Part shown: positions 17,497 to 26,541 of the stretch, in pieces
Position numbering within the stretch: the first letter of the stretch is position 1
Layout of the letters: each line of letters begins with the position of its first letter
Origin: an uncultured bacterium
GTDB lineage: Bacteria; Bacteroidota; Bacteroidia; Bacteroidales; Bacteroidaceae
Direction: 5' to 3'
Assembly: GCA_905214795.1 (NCBI GenBank)
Contig: CAJMNM010000013.1
Location: forward strand, 12,721-76,720
DNA length: 64,000 nt
Translations under genes and position numbers: made by a program
The notes under the pieces: model-generated
Told to the model about the DNA's origin: nothing
Database searches by the model: none
What the model saw: the letters and a program-made list of their open reading frames with translations, nothing else

Positions 17497-18573
17497 ATGG
17501 AGGATACTTTTCAGACAGAAAAAGTCAGAATTAAAGATATTGCAGAAAAATCAGGCGTTTCTATCGGTACTGTTGACCGTGTATTACACAACCGCCCTAA
17601 TGTATCGGCAAAATCACGTAAGAAAGTAGAAGACGTACTGAAAGAAATCAATTATCGCCCCAATCTTTATGCCAGTGTCTTAGCTTCAAAAAAGAAATAT
17701 GCCTATTACTGTCTTCTACCCGACCACGATGAAAACGCATATTGGGTGGAAGTAGAAAGAGGACTGACAAATGCCGTTACTCAAGGAACAGATTTCCATC
17801 TTTCGCTGAAAATCTGTTATTATGACCAGTTTGATCACTGTTCTTTCAGTAAAAAAAGTGATGAAATACTGAAAAACAATCCCGACGGTGTTATTATCGT
17901 TCCACAGGATGAAGCATATACAATTGAATTTTGCCAAAAATTGTCTGAAAGAAAAATACCCTATACATTTCTCGATAATGACCTGCCTGAATTACAAGCT
18001 GTCACATATTTTGGGCAGGATGCTGTACAAAGCGGTCATTTTGCCGGTCATCTGTTAATGCTTTCAGGGCGTCATACAAGTGAGATTATGCTGATGAAAC
18101 TCATGCGTAACGGACGAGTCGCCTCACACCAGCAAAGATTAAGAGAAAACGGCTTCAAGGAATATATGAACAAGCATTTTCCAGATTGCCATATTGTAGA
18201 ATTACAATTACCACTAAAAGACGAAGATGACTATGAAGAAGAACTGAATCTTTTCTTCGCAGCTCACCCTGACATCAGGCACTGTATCACGTTCAGTTCG
18301 AGAGCCTATCTTTTAGGAGAATATCTACAACGCCATCATATTACTGACATGCATGTATTGGGATATGACATGATGATTCGTAATGCTGAGAGTCTGAAAA
18401 ATGGCGGTATCGAATTTATTATTGCCCAACATCCATGGCGGCAGGGTTATCAAAGCATACAATCATTATCTGAACATATTATTTTAAAGAAGGCAGTCTC
18501 ACGCTATCATTACATGCCCCTGGAGCTTTTGACAGCAGAGAATTTCAACTTTTACTCATATTACGACAAATAA
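17497..18573 (+). CDS. LacI family transcriptional regulator
   Basis: A 358-residue regulator. The N-terminal helix-turn-helix (RIKDIAEKSGVSIGTVDRVLH, about residues 11-32) and hinge helix (NYRPNLYASVLA) are of LacI type. The remainder is a periplasmic-binding-protein-like sensor domain. It is divergent from kdgK-eda and 2 bp upstream of the NhaC gene. The likely inducer is a uronate-derived sugar acid, by context only. The upstream TATCTTCG (17450-17457) is a one-mismatch -7 box. Confidence 0.88.
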   Translation: MEDTFQTEKVRIKDIAEKSGVSIGTVDRVLHNRPNVSAKSRKKVEDVLKEINYRPNLYASVLASKKKYAYYCLLPDHDENAYWVEVERGLTNAVTQGTDFHLSLKICYYDQFDHCSFSKKSDEILKNNPDGVIIVPQDEAYTIEFCQKLSERKIPYTFLDNDLPELQAVTYFGQDAVQSGHFAGHLLMLSGRHTSEIMLMKLMRNGRVASHQQRLRENGFKEYMNKHFPDCHIVELQLPLKDEDDYEEELNLFFAAHPDIRHCITFSSRAYLLGEYLQRHHITDMHVLGYDMMIRNAESLKNGGIEFIIAQHPWRQGYQSIQSLSEHIILKKAVSRYHYMPLELLTAENFNFYSYYDK

Positions 18574-18575
18574 TC

Positions 18576-19859
18576 ATGACATCATACCGTAAAGGCCTGA
18601 TTGCGCTAAGTCCATTATTCTTATTTATCGTTATATACCTTGTACTCAGTTTATGGGCAGGTGATTTCTATAAAGTACCTATTACTGTAGCTTTTCTGGT
18701 CTCATCCGTCTATAGTATAGCCATCACCAAAGGATTACCATTAGAAAAACGTATTACGCTCTTTTCAAAAGGTGCAGGAAAGTCCAATCTGATGCTGATG
18801 ATATGGATATTTATCTTAGCGGGGGCCTTTGCCAGTTCTGCAAAAGAAATGGGTGCCATTGATGAAACAGTAAACTTATCTCTAAAACTGTTACCAGACA
18901 ACCTTTTATTAGGTGGTATCTTTTTAGCAGCCTGTTTTATTTCATTGTCAATCGGAACCTCTGTGGGTACAATTGTTGCCCTTACTCCAATTGCAGCCGG
19001 TATTGCACAAGGAACCCAGACAGACGTTGCCCAACTGGTTGCCATCGTAGTGGGCGGAGCGTTTTTTGGCGACAACCTTTCCTTTATTTCTGACACGACC
19101 ATTACAGCAACCCGCACGCAAGGGTGTAAACTCAGCGACAAATTCAAAGTCAATTCCCAAATTGTCATTCCTGCAGCCGTCATCACCGTTTTACTCTATA
19201 TTATGATGGGGGTTCATATACATTCCCCACAAAACATACCGGATATCAATTGGATTAAGATTCTACCATATCTCACCGTCCTCGTTACTGCCATATTCGG
19301 CATTAATGTCATGATTGTGCTAACCATCGGATTGCTATTGTCCGGTATTATCGGTATGTTTACCGGCGCATATAACCTGTTCGGCTGGTTCGGCGCCATG
19401 GGACAAGGCATCATCAGCATGGGAGAACTGATAATCATTACCATGCTTGCAGGCGGACTGATGGAAACCATACGCCATAACGGTGGCATAGACAGTCTGC
19501 TGCGAATGTTAACCGCACACATCCATACGAAGCGCGGAGCCGAATTCAGCATTGCCGCTCTCGTCAGTCTGATTAATATATGTACGGCCAACAATACAGT
19601 AGCCATCATCACCGTTGGTCCACTAGCCAATGATATCGCCAATAAATACGGTGTAGACAAACGAAAAAGCGCCAGTATACTGGATACTTTCTCTTGTTTC
19701 ACACAGGGTATCATTCCATATGGCGCTCAAATACTCATGGCCTCCGGACTGGCAGCAATCAATCCGGTCAATATTCTGCCATACCTGTATTATCCGTTCT
19801 TGATGGGTATCTGTGCTTTATTATGTATTATTTTCCGTTATCCGAGAAAGTATTCCTAA
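18576..19859 (+). CDS. NhaC-family Na+/H+ antiporter-like transporter
   Basis: A 427-residue protein with about eleven membrane helices. The SIGTSVGTIVALTPIA segment (about residue 127) and GGAFFGDNLSFISDTTI (about residue 158) are diagnostic of the NhaC/CitMHS-type antiporter superfamily (Na_H_antiporter domain). Since it follows the LacI-type regulator by 2 bp, it may move a sugar acid or keep ion balance during its uptake; either is inference. The second half repeats the pattern with NICTANNTVAII. Confidence 0.85.
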   Translation: MTSYRKGLIALSPLFLFIVIYLVLSLWAGDFYKVPITVAFLVSSVYSIAITKGLPLEKRITLFSKGAGKSNLMLMIWIFILAGAFASSAKEMGAIDETVNLSLKLLPDNLLLGGIFLAACFISLSIGTSVGTIVALTPIAAGIAQGTQTDVAQLVAIVVGGAFFGDNLSFISDTTITATRTQGCKLSDKFKVNSQIVIPAAVITVLLYIMMGVHIHSPQNIPDINWIKILPYLTVLVTAIFGINVMIVLTIGLLLSGIIGMFTGAYNLFGWFGAMGQGIISMGELIIITMLAGGLMETIRHNGGIDSLLRMLTAHIHTKRGAEFSIAALVSLINICTANNTVAIITVGPLANDIANKYGVDKRKSASILDTFSCFTQGIIPYGAQILMASGLAAINPVNILPYLYYPFLMGICALLCIIFRYPRKYS

Positions 19860-19891
19860 GAAACAGTAAAACAAGATATTTTATTTTCTTG

Positions 19892-19899
19892 TATATTTG
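19892..19899 (+). promoter_or_regulatory. -7 promoter box of the DUF3298-like lipoprotein gene
   Basis: TATATTTG lies 24 bp before ATG 19924. It rules out an in-frame TTG start at 19897, which falls inside the box. Confidence 0.6.
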
Positions 19900-19923
19900 C
19901 ATTATCTTAAAGACACAAAGAAC

Positions 19924-20727
19924 ATGCAAAACAACGAAATCAGGTTCTTCGGACTATTCATCTTGTTACTGACAATCACCGCATGCAGTCAAAAACAAAA
20001 TGACACCTCTCATCCGGTCACATTCAACCGAATAGAAATGAACGATACGGCAAGACTTATTCCTCAAAATGACAGTCCATACTGCCGTTTTACCATTGAT
20101 ATGGAACAAGCTTCAAAACCGGACTCTGTGGCCCGTCTCATTAATTACGCCATCGTAAAACAGGCTTTTAGCCAAGAAAACATGATGTTAAAGGCAGCTA
20201 TCGATTCTTTCAAAACATACAAATCAGCACTATATAAATCGCAGCTTGCCGACTTATATGAATCTGATAAAGCAAACAACATCACATCAGAATGGTACGA
20301 TTATGCTTACAGCTTTAAAGGACAGCATTCTATAGGTTACCATCACTGTATCTGTTACCAGATTGATGTCAAACGATATGAAGGCGGTGTTGATGCCGTT
20401 TGTGAGACTTTTTATATGAATTTCAATCCAGAAACAGGCAAACAATTGACACTAGCAGACGTTTTTACTCCGGAAAGCAGCTCAGTCCTACAACAAAAGC
20501 TCATTGAAAGTCTGGAAGAAAAATTCAAATGCGACTCTATCGGCCTGCATGAAAAAGGAATCTTAAAACATACTCCCCTTTTCGTAACCGAAAATTTCAA
20601 ATTGGGTACAGACAGCATCACATTCTTATATAATACATATGAGATAGCTCCTTATAATATTGGTGCAATCAGTCTGCAAATACCATACCACAGAATTAAA
20701 GAACTTATGCTTAAAAGTGATAAATAA
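19924..20727 (+). CDS. DUF3298/RsiV-like lipoprotein
   Basis: A 267-residue lipoprotein, counted from the ATG at 19924 (MQNNEIRF). A short signal peptide ends in a lipobox around LTITACS. The C-terminal half (NFNPETGKQLTLADVFTPES, then YNTYEIAPYNIGAISLQIPYHRIKELM) fits the DUF3298/RsiV pattern, an extracytoplasmic domain which in RsiV binds lysozyme. In Bacteroidales these lipoproteins are uncharacterised. It lies 12 bp before rsmG and may share its transcript. Confidence 0.75.
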   Translation: MQNNEIRFFGLFILLLTITACSQKQNDTSHPVTFNRIEMNDTARLIPQNDSPYCRFTIDMEQASKPDSVARLINYAIVKQAFSQENMMLKAAIDSFKTYKSALYKSQLADLYESDKANNITSEWYDYAYSFKGQHSIGYHHCICYQIDVKRYEGGVDAVCETFYMNFNPETGKQLTLADVFTPESSSVLQQKLIESLEEKFKCDSIGLHEKGILKHTPLFVTENFKLGTDSITFLYNTYEIAPYNIGAISLQIPYHRIKELMLKSDK

Positions 20728-20739
20728 CAGACAATCAAT

Positions 20740-21360
20740 ATGGAACAAATATTAAATTATTTCCCACAACTGACACCTGAACAGACTGCACAATTTGCAG
20801 CCTTAAATGACCTTTATCATGATTGGAATGCTAAAATCAACGTGATTTCACGAAAAGATATCGATAATCTTTATGAACATCATGTCCTTCATTCTCTAGG
20901 TATTGCCAAAATCATCAATTTTAAGCCCGATACCTCTATCATGGATTTAGGAACAGGTGGCGGTTTTCCGGGAATACCGTTAGCCATACTTTTCCCTGAC
21001 TGCCGCTTTCATCTGGTAGACAGTATCGGTAAGAAAATTAAAGTCTGCACAGAAGTAGCTAATGCCATCGGCCTGAAAAACGTCACATTCCGTCATTGCC
21101 GTGCTGAAGAAGAAAAGGCAACATTCGACTTCGTGGTAAGCAGAGCCGTAATGCCATTGAACGATTTAATCAAGATTATACGGAAAAATATCAAGAAAGA
21201 GCAACATAATGCCCTACCCAACGGATTAATCTGTTTGAAAGGTGGCGAATTGGATAAAGAAATCATGCCCGTCAAACACAAAGCTTTTGTCACACCGCTT
21301 AGCGATTTCTTTAAAGAAGAATTCTTCGAGACAAAGAAAGTGGTATATGTTTCACTCTAA
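20740..21360 (+). CDS. rsmG: 16S rRNA (guanine527-N7)-methyltransferase
   Basis: A 206-residue GidB/RsmG protein with the SAM-binding loop DLGTGGGFPGIPLA (about residues 69-82). The N-terminal NAKINVISRKDIDNLYEHHVLHSL is also characteristic of the family. It methylates N7 of G527 in 16S rRNA; loss gives low-level streptomycin resistance in other bacteria. It is followed after 15 bp by a metallo-beta-lactamase-fold gene, probably in the same operon. Confidence 0.93.
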   Translation: MEQILNYFPQLTPEQTAQFAALNDLYHDWNAKINVISRKDIDNLYEHHVLHSLGIAKIINFKPDTSIMDLGTGGGFPGIPLAILFPDCRFHLVDSIGKKIKVCTEVANAIGLKNVTFRHCRAEEEKATFDFVVSRAVMPLNDLIKIIRKNIKKEQHNALPNGLICLKGGELDKEIMPVKHKAFVTPLSDFFKEEFFETKKVVYVSL

Positions 21361-21375
21361 ATAAACCTCAGCCCT

Positions 21376-22020
21376 ATGCTTACAATCAAGACCTTAAAAA
21401 TGAATATGCTGGAAGAAAACTGTTATGTGGTATCAGACGAAACTAAAGAAGCTGTTGTTATCGATTGCGGTGCATTAATGCCAGCTGACAATAAAAAGTT
21501 AACAGACTACGTATCAGAAAACAATCTACATATCCTTCACCACCTTTGCACCCACATGCACTATGACCACTGCTTTGGTGCGGCTTTCATGAAAGCCACA
21601 TTCGGCACAGCACCTGAATATGACATTAAGGATGAAGCTATCTATCAGGGGCAAGGCTCTGAATTCTTCGGTCCGCTTAGTAACATCATGAAAGAACACG
21701 GCACCCCTAAGGCTACTACCTATCTGAACGAAGGTGATGAAATCCGATTTGGCACACACACACTGAAAGTTATCTCAACGCCGGGACATACTCCCGGAGG
21801 CATCTGTTTTTATTGCGAAAAAGAACGGGTTCTGTTTGCCGGAGATACACTTTTCTTTTGTAGCATAGGACGTACAGACATCACCGGTGGAGATACAGAA
21901 ACTCTTATAGACAGCATCAAAAACAAATTATTCATGTTACCGGACGATGTCAAAGTCTATACCGGTCATGGTGAAGCTACACAAATCGGATTCGAAAAAC
22001 AAAACAATCCTTACGTCTAA
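21376..22020 (+). CDS. Metallo-beta-lactamase-fold hydrolase (glyoxalase II-like)
   Basis: A 214-residue MBL-fold enzyme. The metal-binding motif THMHYDH (about residue 55-61), then TPGHTPGG (about 136), FAGDTLF (about 156) and the final TGHGEAT loop give all expected ligands. The size and layout fit the glyoxalase II-like hydroxyacylglutathione hydrolase group, although a thiol other than glutathione would be used in Bacteroidales. The substrate is unknown. Confidence 0.85.
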   Translation: MLTIKTLKMNMLEENCYVVSDETKEAVVIDCGALMPADNKKLTDYVSENNLHILHHLCTHMHYDHCFGAAFMKATFGTAPEYDIKDEAIYQGQGSEFFGPLSNIMKEHGTPKATTYLNEGDEIRFGTHTLKVISTPGHTPGGICFYCEKERVLFAGDTLFFCSIGRTDITGGDTETLIDSIKNKLFMLPDDVKVYTGHGEATQIGFEKQNNPYV

Positions 22021-22050
22021 GAAATATCACAGACATAATAAAACAAAAAC

Positions 22051-22094
22051 TCCCCTTTACATTAATATTATTAAGCATATAAATGTAAAGGGGA
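22051..22094. terminator. Bidirectional terminator
   Basis: TCCCCTTTACATT pairs perfectly with AATGTAAAGGGGA (13 bp, 18-nt loop) between the convergent MBL and phosphopantetheinyl transferase genes, with AT-rich flanks. Confidence 0.8.
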
Positions 22095-22148
22095 ATATTT
22101 ATATTATTATATATCCGTTCGGTACGAACTAGAATCACGATTAATCAC

Positions 22149-22796
22149 TTATATCAAGGCCGCATAAGTCAAGACATAATCTGATGTCGTCTGAAAATGG
22201 ACCTTAAGCTCGCTCTCCTTTAACTTGTCTGTCTGGATACACATCGTAAATGTTCCTTCACTTTCAGGATGCTCTTCTGTCGCCACACAGACCAATTCTT
22301 TCACACAAAGATTCCTGCAAAAATCAAGTCCGGCAGTATCTAATATCTTAAACACAGTTTCCTTGGCAGACCAATGAAGCAAAATCTCATATAACGTATC
22401 AGCTTTTTCACGAGACGACACAATGCGTTGCCGCAGTTTCATAACACGATTGGAAACCGTTTCTATATCTATACCGACTTCCGCGACACGAGAAAACAGT
22501 ACCGCGACATAATTAGCCGTATGAGAAATCGAAAGCCTGCATACATCATTCTCAAAATAAGGTTTTCCTGTCGGGCGATATACAATTCGAGGTGCATCCG
22601 GCATCAGCACGTTCACAAGCGCTCTAACCGCCAAAAACTCCATACGTCTTTTTTTTAGTGTAAGGCAATCAGCCTCAGACTTATATGGAAACGTTTCTGG
22701 AAGAAGACCGCATAATTCGTCTTCACTTTCTGTCACATTCCAAATTCCTCCCCAAACCTTGGAATCTGCATCATTAATTTTCCGGAACAGAGGCAT
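22149..22796 (-). CDS. 4'-phosphopantetheinyl transferase superfamily protein
   Basis: A 215-residue Sfp-type enzyme, which transfers phosphopantetheine from CoA to a carrier-protein serine. The two Mg/CoA motifs are visible: GIDIETVSNR and WSAKETVFK. The ATG at 22796 (MPLFRKIN) is preferred, since a longer frame would need a TTG start inside gldE. It lies 4 bp after the gldE stop, in the run mutY-ssb-gldE-sfp that I recall as common in Bacteroidales. Confidence 0.85.
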   Translation of the reverse strand: MPLFRKINDADSKVWGGIWNVTESEDELCGLLPETFPYKSEADCLTLKKRRMEFLAVRALVNVLMPDAPRIVYRPTGKPYFENDVCRLSISHTANYVAVLFSRVAEVGIDIETVSNRVMKLRQRIVSSREKADTLYEILLHWSAKETVFKILDTAGLDFCRNLCVKELVCVATEEHPESEGTFTMCIQTDKLKESELKVHFQTTSDYVLTYAALI

Positions 22797-22800
22797 AGAG

Positions 22801-24165
22801 TTATTCTTTCTTCGGTTCGCCAGATTCAATATTTTCCTGTTGCGCTTGAATTATTACCTTAATCTTCTGAATACGACGCTTATCCACTTCCATTATCTCG
22901 AACTTGATGTTCTGATAGGTAATAATCTCATGCTGTTTTGGAAATTCGCCTTTAATTTCTAGCAATAAACCGGCCAGTGTATCAGCTTCTCCCTGCACAT
23001 CTTCGAATAGCTCGTCATCTAATTTCAATATCTTAAAGAAATCAGTCAGCAAGACCTTACCTTCAAAGATATAAGTATTTGCATTAAGCTTAACATACTG
23101 ACGCTCTTCCTCGTCATATTCATCATTGATTTCACCAACAATTTCTTCAATAATATCCTCCATTGTAACAATTCCGGATGTTCCTCCGAACTCATCAACA
23201 ACAATGGCAATATGGACTTTATTGGTTTGAAAATCGCGCAATAAATCATCAATCATTTTTGTTTCCGGAACAAAATACGGTGGGCGGATAAGAGACTGCC
23301 AACGGAAATTTGCCGGTTTGTTCAGATGAGGCAGCAAATCTTTAATATACAACACACCTTTAATGTTATCTTTTGAACCGGAATAAACAGGAATACGTGA
23401 ATAATTGTTTTCTATAATGCATTTAAGAACATCCGGATAAGAGGTATTTATTTCCAGATCAACAATATCCATTCGGGGGGTCATAATCTCGCGTGCCATC
23501 TCACCACCGAAACGGATAATCCCTTCAAGCATATTCTGTTCATCTGCGATATCCTTCTTATCAGTAAGTTCAAGCGCCTGCTCCAATTCATCAACCGAGA
23601 TGGTACGCGTTTCCTTCTGTACGACTTTATCTGCCAATGATTTCGAACGTACAAGCAAAGATGATATCGGCCAGGCCAGTTTCTCTATAACGACAAATGC
23701 CGAAGCTACCATACGACAAAAGCTCAGCGTGTGCTGAGCCGAATATATCTTAGGCATAATTTCGCCAAATAACAAAAGTAAGAACGTGAGCAATACTGTC
23801 ATGAACAAAAATTCAACAATATCACTTCCGCCAAAATCTATCGTCTCAGCAAAGAAGTAATTCAACAACATAATAATGGCTACATTGACAAAATTATTAG
23901 AAATAAGGATAGTAGCCAATAAACGTTCTGAATCTTCTTTCAAGGCCAATATTTTGCTGTCAGCAGGATGTTTTTCTTCTTCAATTGTGTTCAAATCGGT
24001 AGGTGAAAGAGAAAAAAAAGCAATCTCAGAGGCAGAAACAAAACCGGAACACCCCAACAATAATACAGCTAAAACAAAAGCAACTACAGCACCTACTGAC
24101 GGAGACATAATTGTAATATTTCCAAAAGTGTCTGCTAGTTGAGATAAAAAATAATCGGTATCCAA
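22801..24165 (-). CDS. gldE: GldE-like CNNM/CBS-domain membrane protein
   Basis: A 454-residue protein. In order: DUF21/CNNM membrane domain with three or four helices (about 20-190), two CBS repeats (about 215-340; MTPRMDIVDLE, then VDEFGGTSGIVTMEDIIEE), and a C-terminal CorC/HlyC transporter-associated domain (about 360-445). In Flavobacterium the homologue GldE supports gliding; in non-gliding Bacteroidales the role is unknown, and Mg or other cation transport is possible. It sits between ssb and the phosphopantetheinyl transferase gene. Confidence 0.88.
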   Translation of the reverse strand: MDTDYFLSQLADTFGNITIMSPSVGAVVAFVLAVLLLGCSGFVSASEIAFFSLSPTDLNTIEEEKHPADSKILALKEDSERLLATILISNNFVNVAIIMLLNYFFAETIDFGGSDIVEFLFMTVLLTFLLLLFGEIMPKIYSAQHTLSFCRMVASAFVVIEKLAWPISSLLVRSKSLADKVVQKETRTISVDELEQALELTDKKDIADEQNMLEGIIRFGGEMAREIMTPRMDIVDLEINTSYPDVLKCIIENNYSRIPVYSGSKDNIKGVLYIKDLLPHLNKPANFRWQSLIRPPYFVPETKMIDDLLRDFQTNKVHIAIVVDEFGGTSGIVTMEDIIEEIVGEINDEYDEEERQYVKLNANTYIFEGKVLLTDFFKILKLDDELFEDVQGEADTLAGLLLEIKGEFPKQHEIITYQNIKFEIMEVDKRRIQKIKVIIQAQQENIESGEPKKE

Positions 24166-24187
24166 AATTTATTTATTAGGTTAGACA

Positions 24188-24631
24188 TTAGAACGGTAAA
24201 TCTTCACTTTCGTTTATCTTTCCGTTCATATTAGTTTCATTTGTGTTTGCAACCGTCGGACGTGCCGCAGCAGGCGTAGAAACTGCTACAGAAGGATTAC
24301 GTGGAGTCAGCATTTCCATATAATCGGCAAATATTTCCGTGATGTAACGTTTTATGCCATTTTGATCATCATATGAACGCGAACGGATTTTTCCTTCTAT
24401 AAAAAGCTTATCTCCTTTATGGACATATTTCTCAACTGTTTCAGCCAATCCTTTCCACAATACGATATTATGCCATTCCGTCCGCTCCGGAACTTCCGTA
24501 CCGTTCTGAAGACGATAACCCCGTTCAGTCGTAGCCAATGTAAATGTAGCTACTGCCACACCATGGTCCAAATAGCGTACGTCCGGTTCTTTCCCCACAT
24601 TACCTATCAACATCACTTTATTTAATGACAT
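24188..24631 (-). CDS. ssb: Single-stranded DNA-binding protein
   Basis: A 147-residue SSB. It has an N-terminal OB fold (MSLNKVMLIGNVGKEPDVR, WHNIVLWKGLAE, GDKLFIEGKIRSRSY), a low-complexity Ala/Thr/Asn linker, and the acidic tail ending EDLPF that recruits replication and repair proteins. A -7 box on the minus strand lies at 24657-24664. It is upstream of gldE and downstream of mutY. Confidence 0.94.
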   Translation of the reverse strand: MSLNKVMLIGNVGKEPDVRYLDHGVAVATFTLATTERGYRLQNGTEVPERTEWHNIVLWKGLAETVEKYVHKGDKLFIEGKIRSRSYDDQNGIKRYITEIFADYMEMLTPRNPSVAVSTPAAARPTVANTNETNMNGKINESEDLPF

Positions 24632-24656
24632 ATATCTTCGTTTTTCAAATTGCGTT

Positions 24657-24664
24657 CAAAGTTA
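24657..24664 (-). promoter_or_regulatory. -7 promoter box of ssb
   Basis: Minus-strand TAACTTTG matches TAnnTTTG, 25 bp before the ssb start codon. Confidence 0.55.
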
Positions 24665-24736
24665 ACCAATAAAACGTTTATATACAACTTTAGAAACAGA
24701 TTTTTATATAACCGGAACAATCAGAGCCAAATGTAA

Positions 24737-24772
24737 ACTAGAATAAATGAGATGTAAATCAATTATTCTAGT
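24737..24772 (-). terminator. Terminator hairpin after mutY
   Basis: ACTAGAATAA pairs perfectly with TTATTCTAGT (10 bp, 16-nt loop), between mutY and ssb; a T-rich stretch follows on the minus strand. Confidence 0.6.
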
Positions 24773-24809
24773 ACCTGTTCTTACATTTTTAACATGGAGA
24801 ACGTCATTT

Positions 24810-25892
24810 CTATATATGAATTTTCTCTATAAGTTGAACTACAAGCTGCGGCATTGCAAAATGTTCAAACTCATCCGGTGTTATCCAAACCGGCTGTCGT
24901 CCGAAAACATCTTCATTTGGCCGAAAAGACAAATCCAGTAAATAAAAATCGCAGATTATAGTGCGATGCGTCAGTTGATGACGTATTCCTGTTGCAAGGC
25001 ATGAGAATCCGGTATTTGCAGAGGACAAGAATCCCTTATTATCAAGAAGCCTAACAACCTGATTGTACGAATCAGAATCCTTATCAGAATCCGGTACCTC
25101 AATTAAAAATGGTTCGTAAAGTCCTTTCCATATATCCTGCCCGGTTCGTTTAAAAAAGGCAAACGCCCCGTCATGACGAATCATAATATAACTAAGAAAC
25201 CGTTTGGTCACAGATGTCTTTCGTGATTTATATGGTAAAACAGATACTTTATTTTCTGCCAATGCCACACAGGAATCAGCCAGCGGACAATTAACACAGT
25301 CCGGTGATTTTGGTGTGCATTGCATAGCACCAAAATCCATTAGCGCCTGATTATAATCTGCCGCACGGTCAGCCGGCAACAAATCAGCGGCCAGCGAAGC
25401 AAAATATTTCTTTCCGGAAGACGCATCTATCGGTTCTTCAATACCAAAATAACGCGAAAGTACACGATAAACATTACCATCGACAACAGCATAAGGCAAA
25501 CCATATGCAAATGAAGCAATAGCCGCAGCTGTATACTCACCTACTCCTTTTAATGACCTGATGCCTTCATACGTTGCCGGAAAGCCGCCCATCGCGACAA
25601 TCTGCCGTGCTGCCGCATGAAGATTACGTGCCCTTGAATAATAACCAAGCCCCTGCCAACAAGCCAGCACCTCGTCTTCTGAAGCCCCGGCCAGAGCATA
25701 CACATCCGGAAAACGTTTCATAAAACGTATAAAATAATCATACCCCTGTTTTATCTGTGTCTGTTGCAGTATAACCTCAGAAATCCATATTACATAAGGA
25801 TTGTGCGTCTCACGCCAAGGCAAGTTTCTACCATTCTGACAATACCACTCCAATAAAATTTCGCTAAAACGAATCTGCATACACGCACTCAT
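24810..25892 (-). CDS. mutY: A/G-specific adenine glycosylase
   Basis: A 360-residue MutY that removes adenine mispaired with 8-oxoguanine. The helix-hairpin-helix (LKGVGEYTAAAIASFAYG, about 112-129) is followed by the catalytic Asp in AVVDGNVYR. The 4Fe-4S loop Cx6Cx2Cx5C (CTPKSPDCVNCPLADSC) is intact, and the C-terminal NUDIX-like domain recognises 8-oxoG. A minus-strand TAATTTTG box (25906-25913) precedes it, divergent from the HU gene. Confidence 0.94.
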   Translation of the reverse strand: MSACMQIRFSEILLEWYCQNGRNLPWRETHNPYVIWISEVILQQTQIKQGYDYFIRFMKRFPDVYALAGASEDEVLACWQGLGYYSRARNLHAAARQIVAMGGFPATYEGIRSLKGVGEYTAAAIASFAYGLPYAVVDGNVYRVLSRYFGIEEPIDASSGKKYFASLAADLLPADRAADYNQALMDFGAMQCTPKSPDCVNCPLADSCVALAENKVSVLPYKSRKTSVTKRFLSYIMIRHDGAFAFFKRTGQDIWKGLYEPFLIEVPDSDKDSDSYNQVVRLLDNKGFLSSANTGFSCLATGIRHQLTHRTIICDFYLLDLSFRPNEDVFGRQPVWITPDEFEHFAMPQLVVQLIEKIHI

Positions 25893-25988
25893 AATATGTT
25901 TGGCGCAAAATTAGTGTATTTCAACCGCTAAAAAACAAAAAAACACGTTTTTTTTAAAAATATATTTCTTTTCCTTGCCAAAAAGCTA

Positions 25989-25996
25989 TATATTTG
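25989..25996 (+). promoter_or_regulatory. -7 promoter box of the HU-like gene
   Basis: TATATTTG, 53 bp before the start codon at 26050. The upstream -33 position is only T-rich. Confidence 0.6.
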
Positions 25997-26049
25997 CATC
26001 TCAAAAAATTAGAAACAAGTCTATTATAAACATTTATTTTAACAAAAAG

Positions 26050-26328
26050 ATGACAAAGGCAGATATTGTAAACGAGATTTCAAAAAAAACAGGCCTTGAC
26101 AAGGCATCAGTTCTTGTAGTGGTAGAAGCTTTCATGGATACAATTAAGGACTCTTTAACTGAGAAAGAAGAAAACGTATACCTGCGTGGATTCGGCAGCT
26201 TCATTTTGAAGAAAAGAGCACAAAAGACAGCAAGAAATATTTCAAAAAATACAACTATCATTATCGACGCCCACAACATTCCGGCATTCAAGCCTGCTAA
26301 AGTATTTGTGGATGCTGTGAGAAAATAA
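26050..26328 (+). CDS. HU/IHF family DNA-binding protein
   Basis: A 92-residue HU-type protein, counted from ATG 26050 (MTKADIVNEI); an upstream in-frame start would overlap the promoter. The dimerisation helices (DIVNEISKKTGL, VLVVVEAFMDTIKDSL), the GFGSFILKKRAQKTARN arm and the FKPAK C-terminal segment are all typical. It bends DNA as a nucleoid protein. It is the first gene of a likely transcript with a 29-codon basic gene and then rng. Confidence 0.92.
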   Translation: MTKADIVNEISKKTGLDKASVLVVVEAFMDTIKDSLTEKEENVYLRGFGSFILKKRAQKTARNISKNTTIIIDAHNIPAFKPAKVFVDAVRK

Positions 26329-26375
26329 TGTATACAGTAAAACAGATTTATTAACTAATAAAAAATTTTAAAGCT

Positions 26376-26465
26376 ATGCCAAGCGGAAAGAAGAAAAAAA
26401 GACACAAGATGGCTACTCACAAGCGTAAAAAAAGACTGAGAAAAAACAGACATAAGAGCAAGTAG
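26376..26465 (+). CDS. 29-residue very basic protein, bS22/AURKAIP1-COX24-like
   Basis: A short gene (ATG to TAG) between HU and rng. The product begins MPSGKKKKRHKM and is almost entirely Lys, Arg and His. The pattern KMATHKRKKRLRKNR fits the short COX24/AURKAIP1 (mS38) motif KMxxHKxxKxxxRxR, also present in the mycobacterial ribosomal protein bS22. I infer an RNA-binding, probably ribosome-associated, protein. In Bacteroidales similar tiny frames occur, as I recall, at this locus, but I cannot verify that here. It starts 47 bp after the HU stop. Confidence 0.75.
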   Translation: MPSGKKKKRHKMATHKRKKRLRKNRHKSK

Positions 26466-26490
26466 CCAACGGCTTGTCTGGAGGACTAAG

Positions 26491-26541
26491 GAACAAACTT
26501 GTGCGGAGCAACAAAATAAAGCAACGTCAAGTTTGTTCTTT
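26491..26541 (+). promoter_or_regulatory. Hairpin in the rng leader (attenuator or terminator)
   Basis: GAACAAACTTG pairs perfectly with CAAGTTTGTTC (11 bp, 26-nt loop) and is followed by TTTGTTT, 44 bp before the rng start. It could be a terminator of the HU transcript with partial read-through or a leader element controlling rng. Confidence 0.6.

Noticed and set aside
19897..19923. An upstream TTG start for the DUF3298-like lipoprotein
   Set aside because: The TTG lies inside the TATATTTG promoter box; ATG 19924 gives a proper signal peptide.
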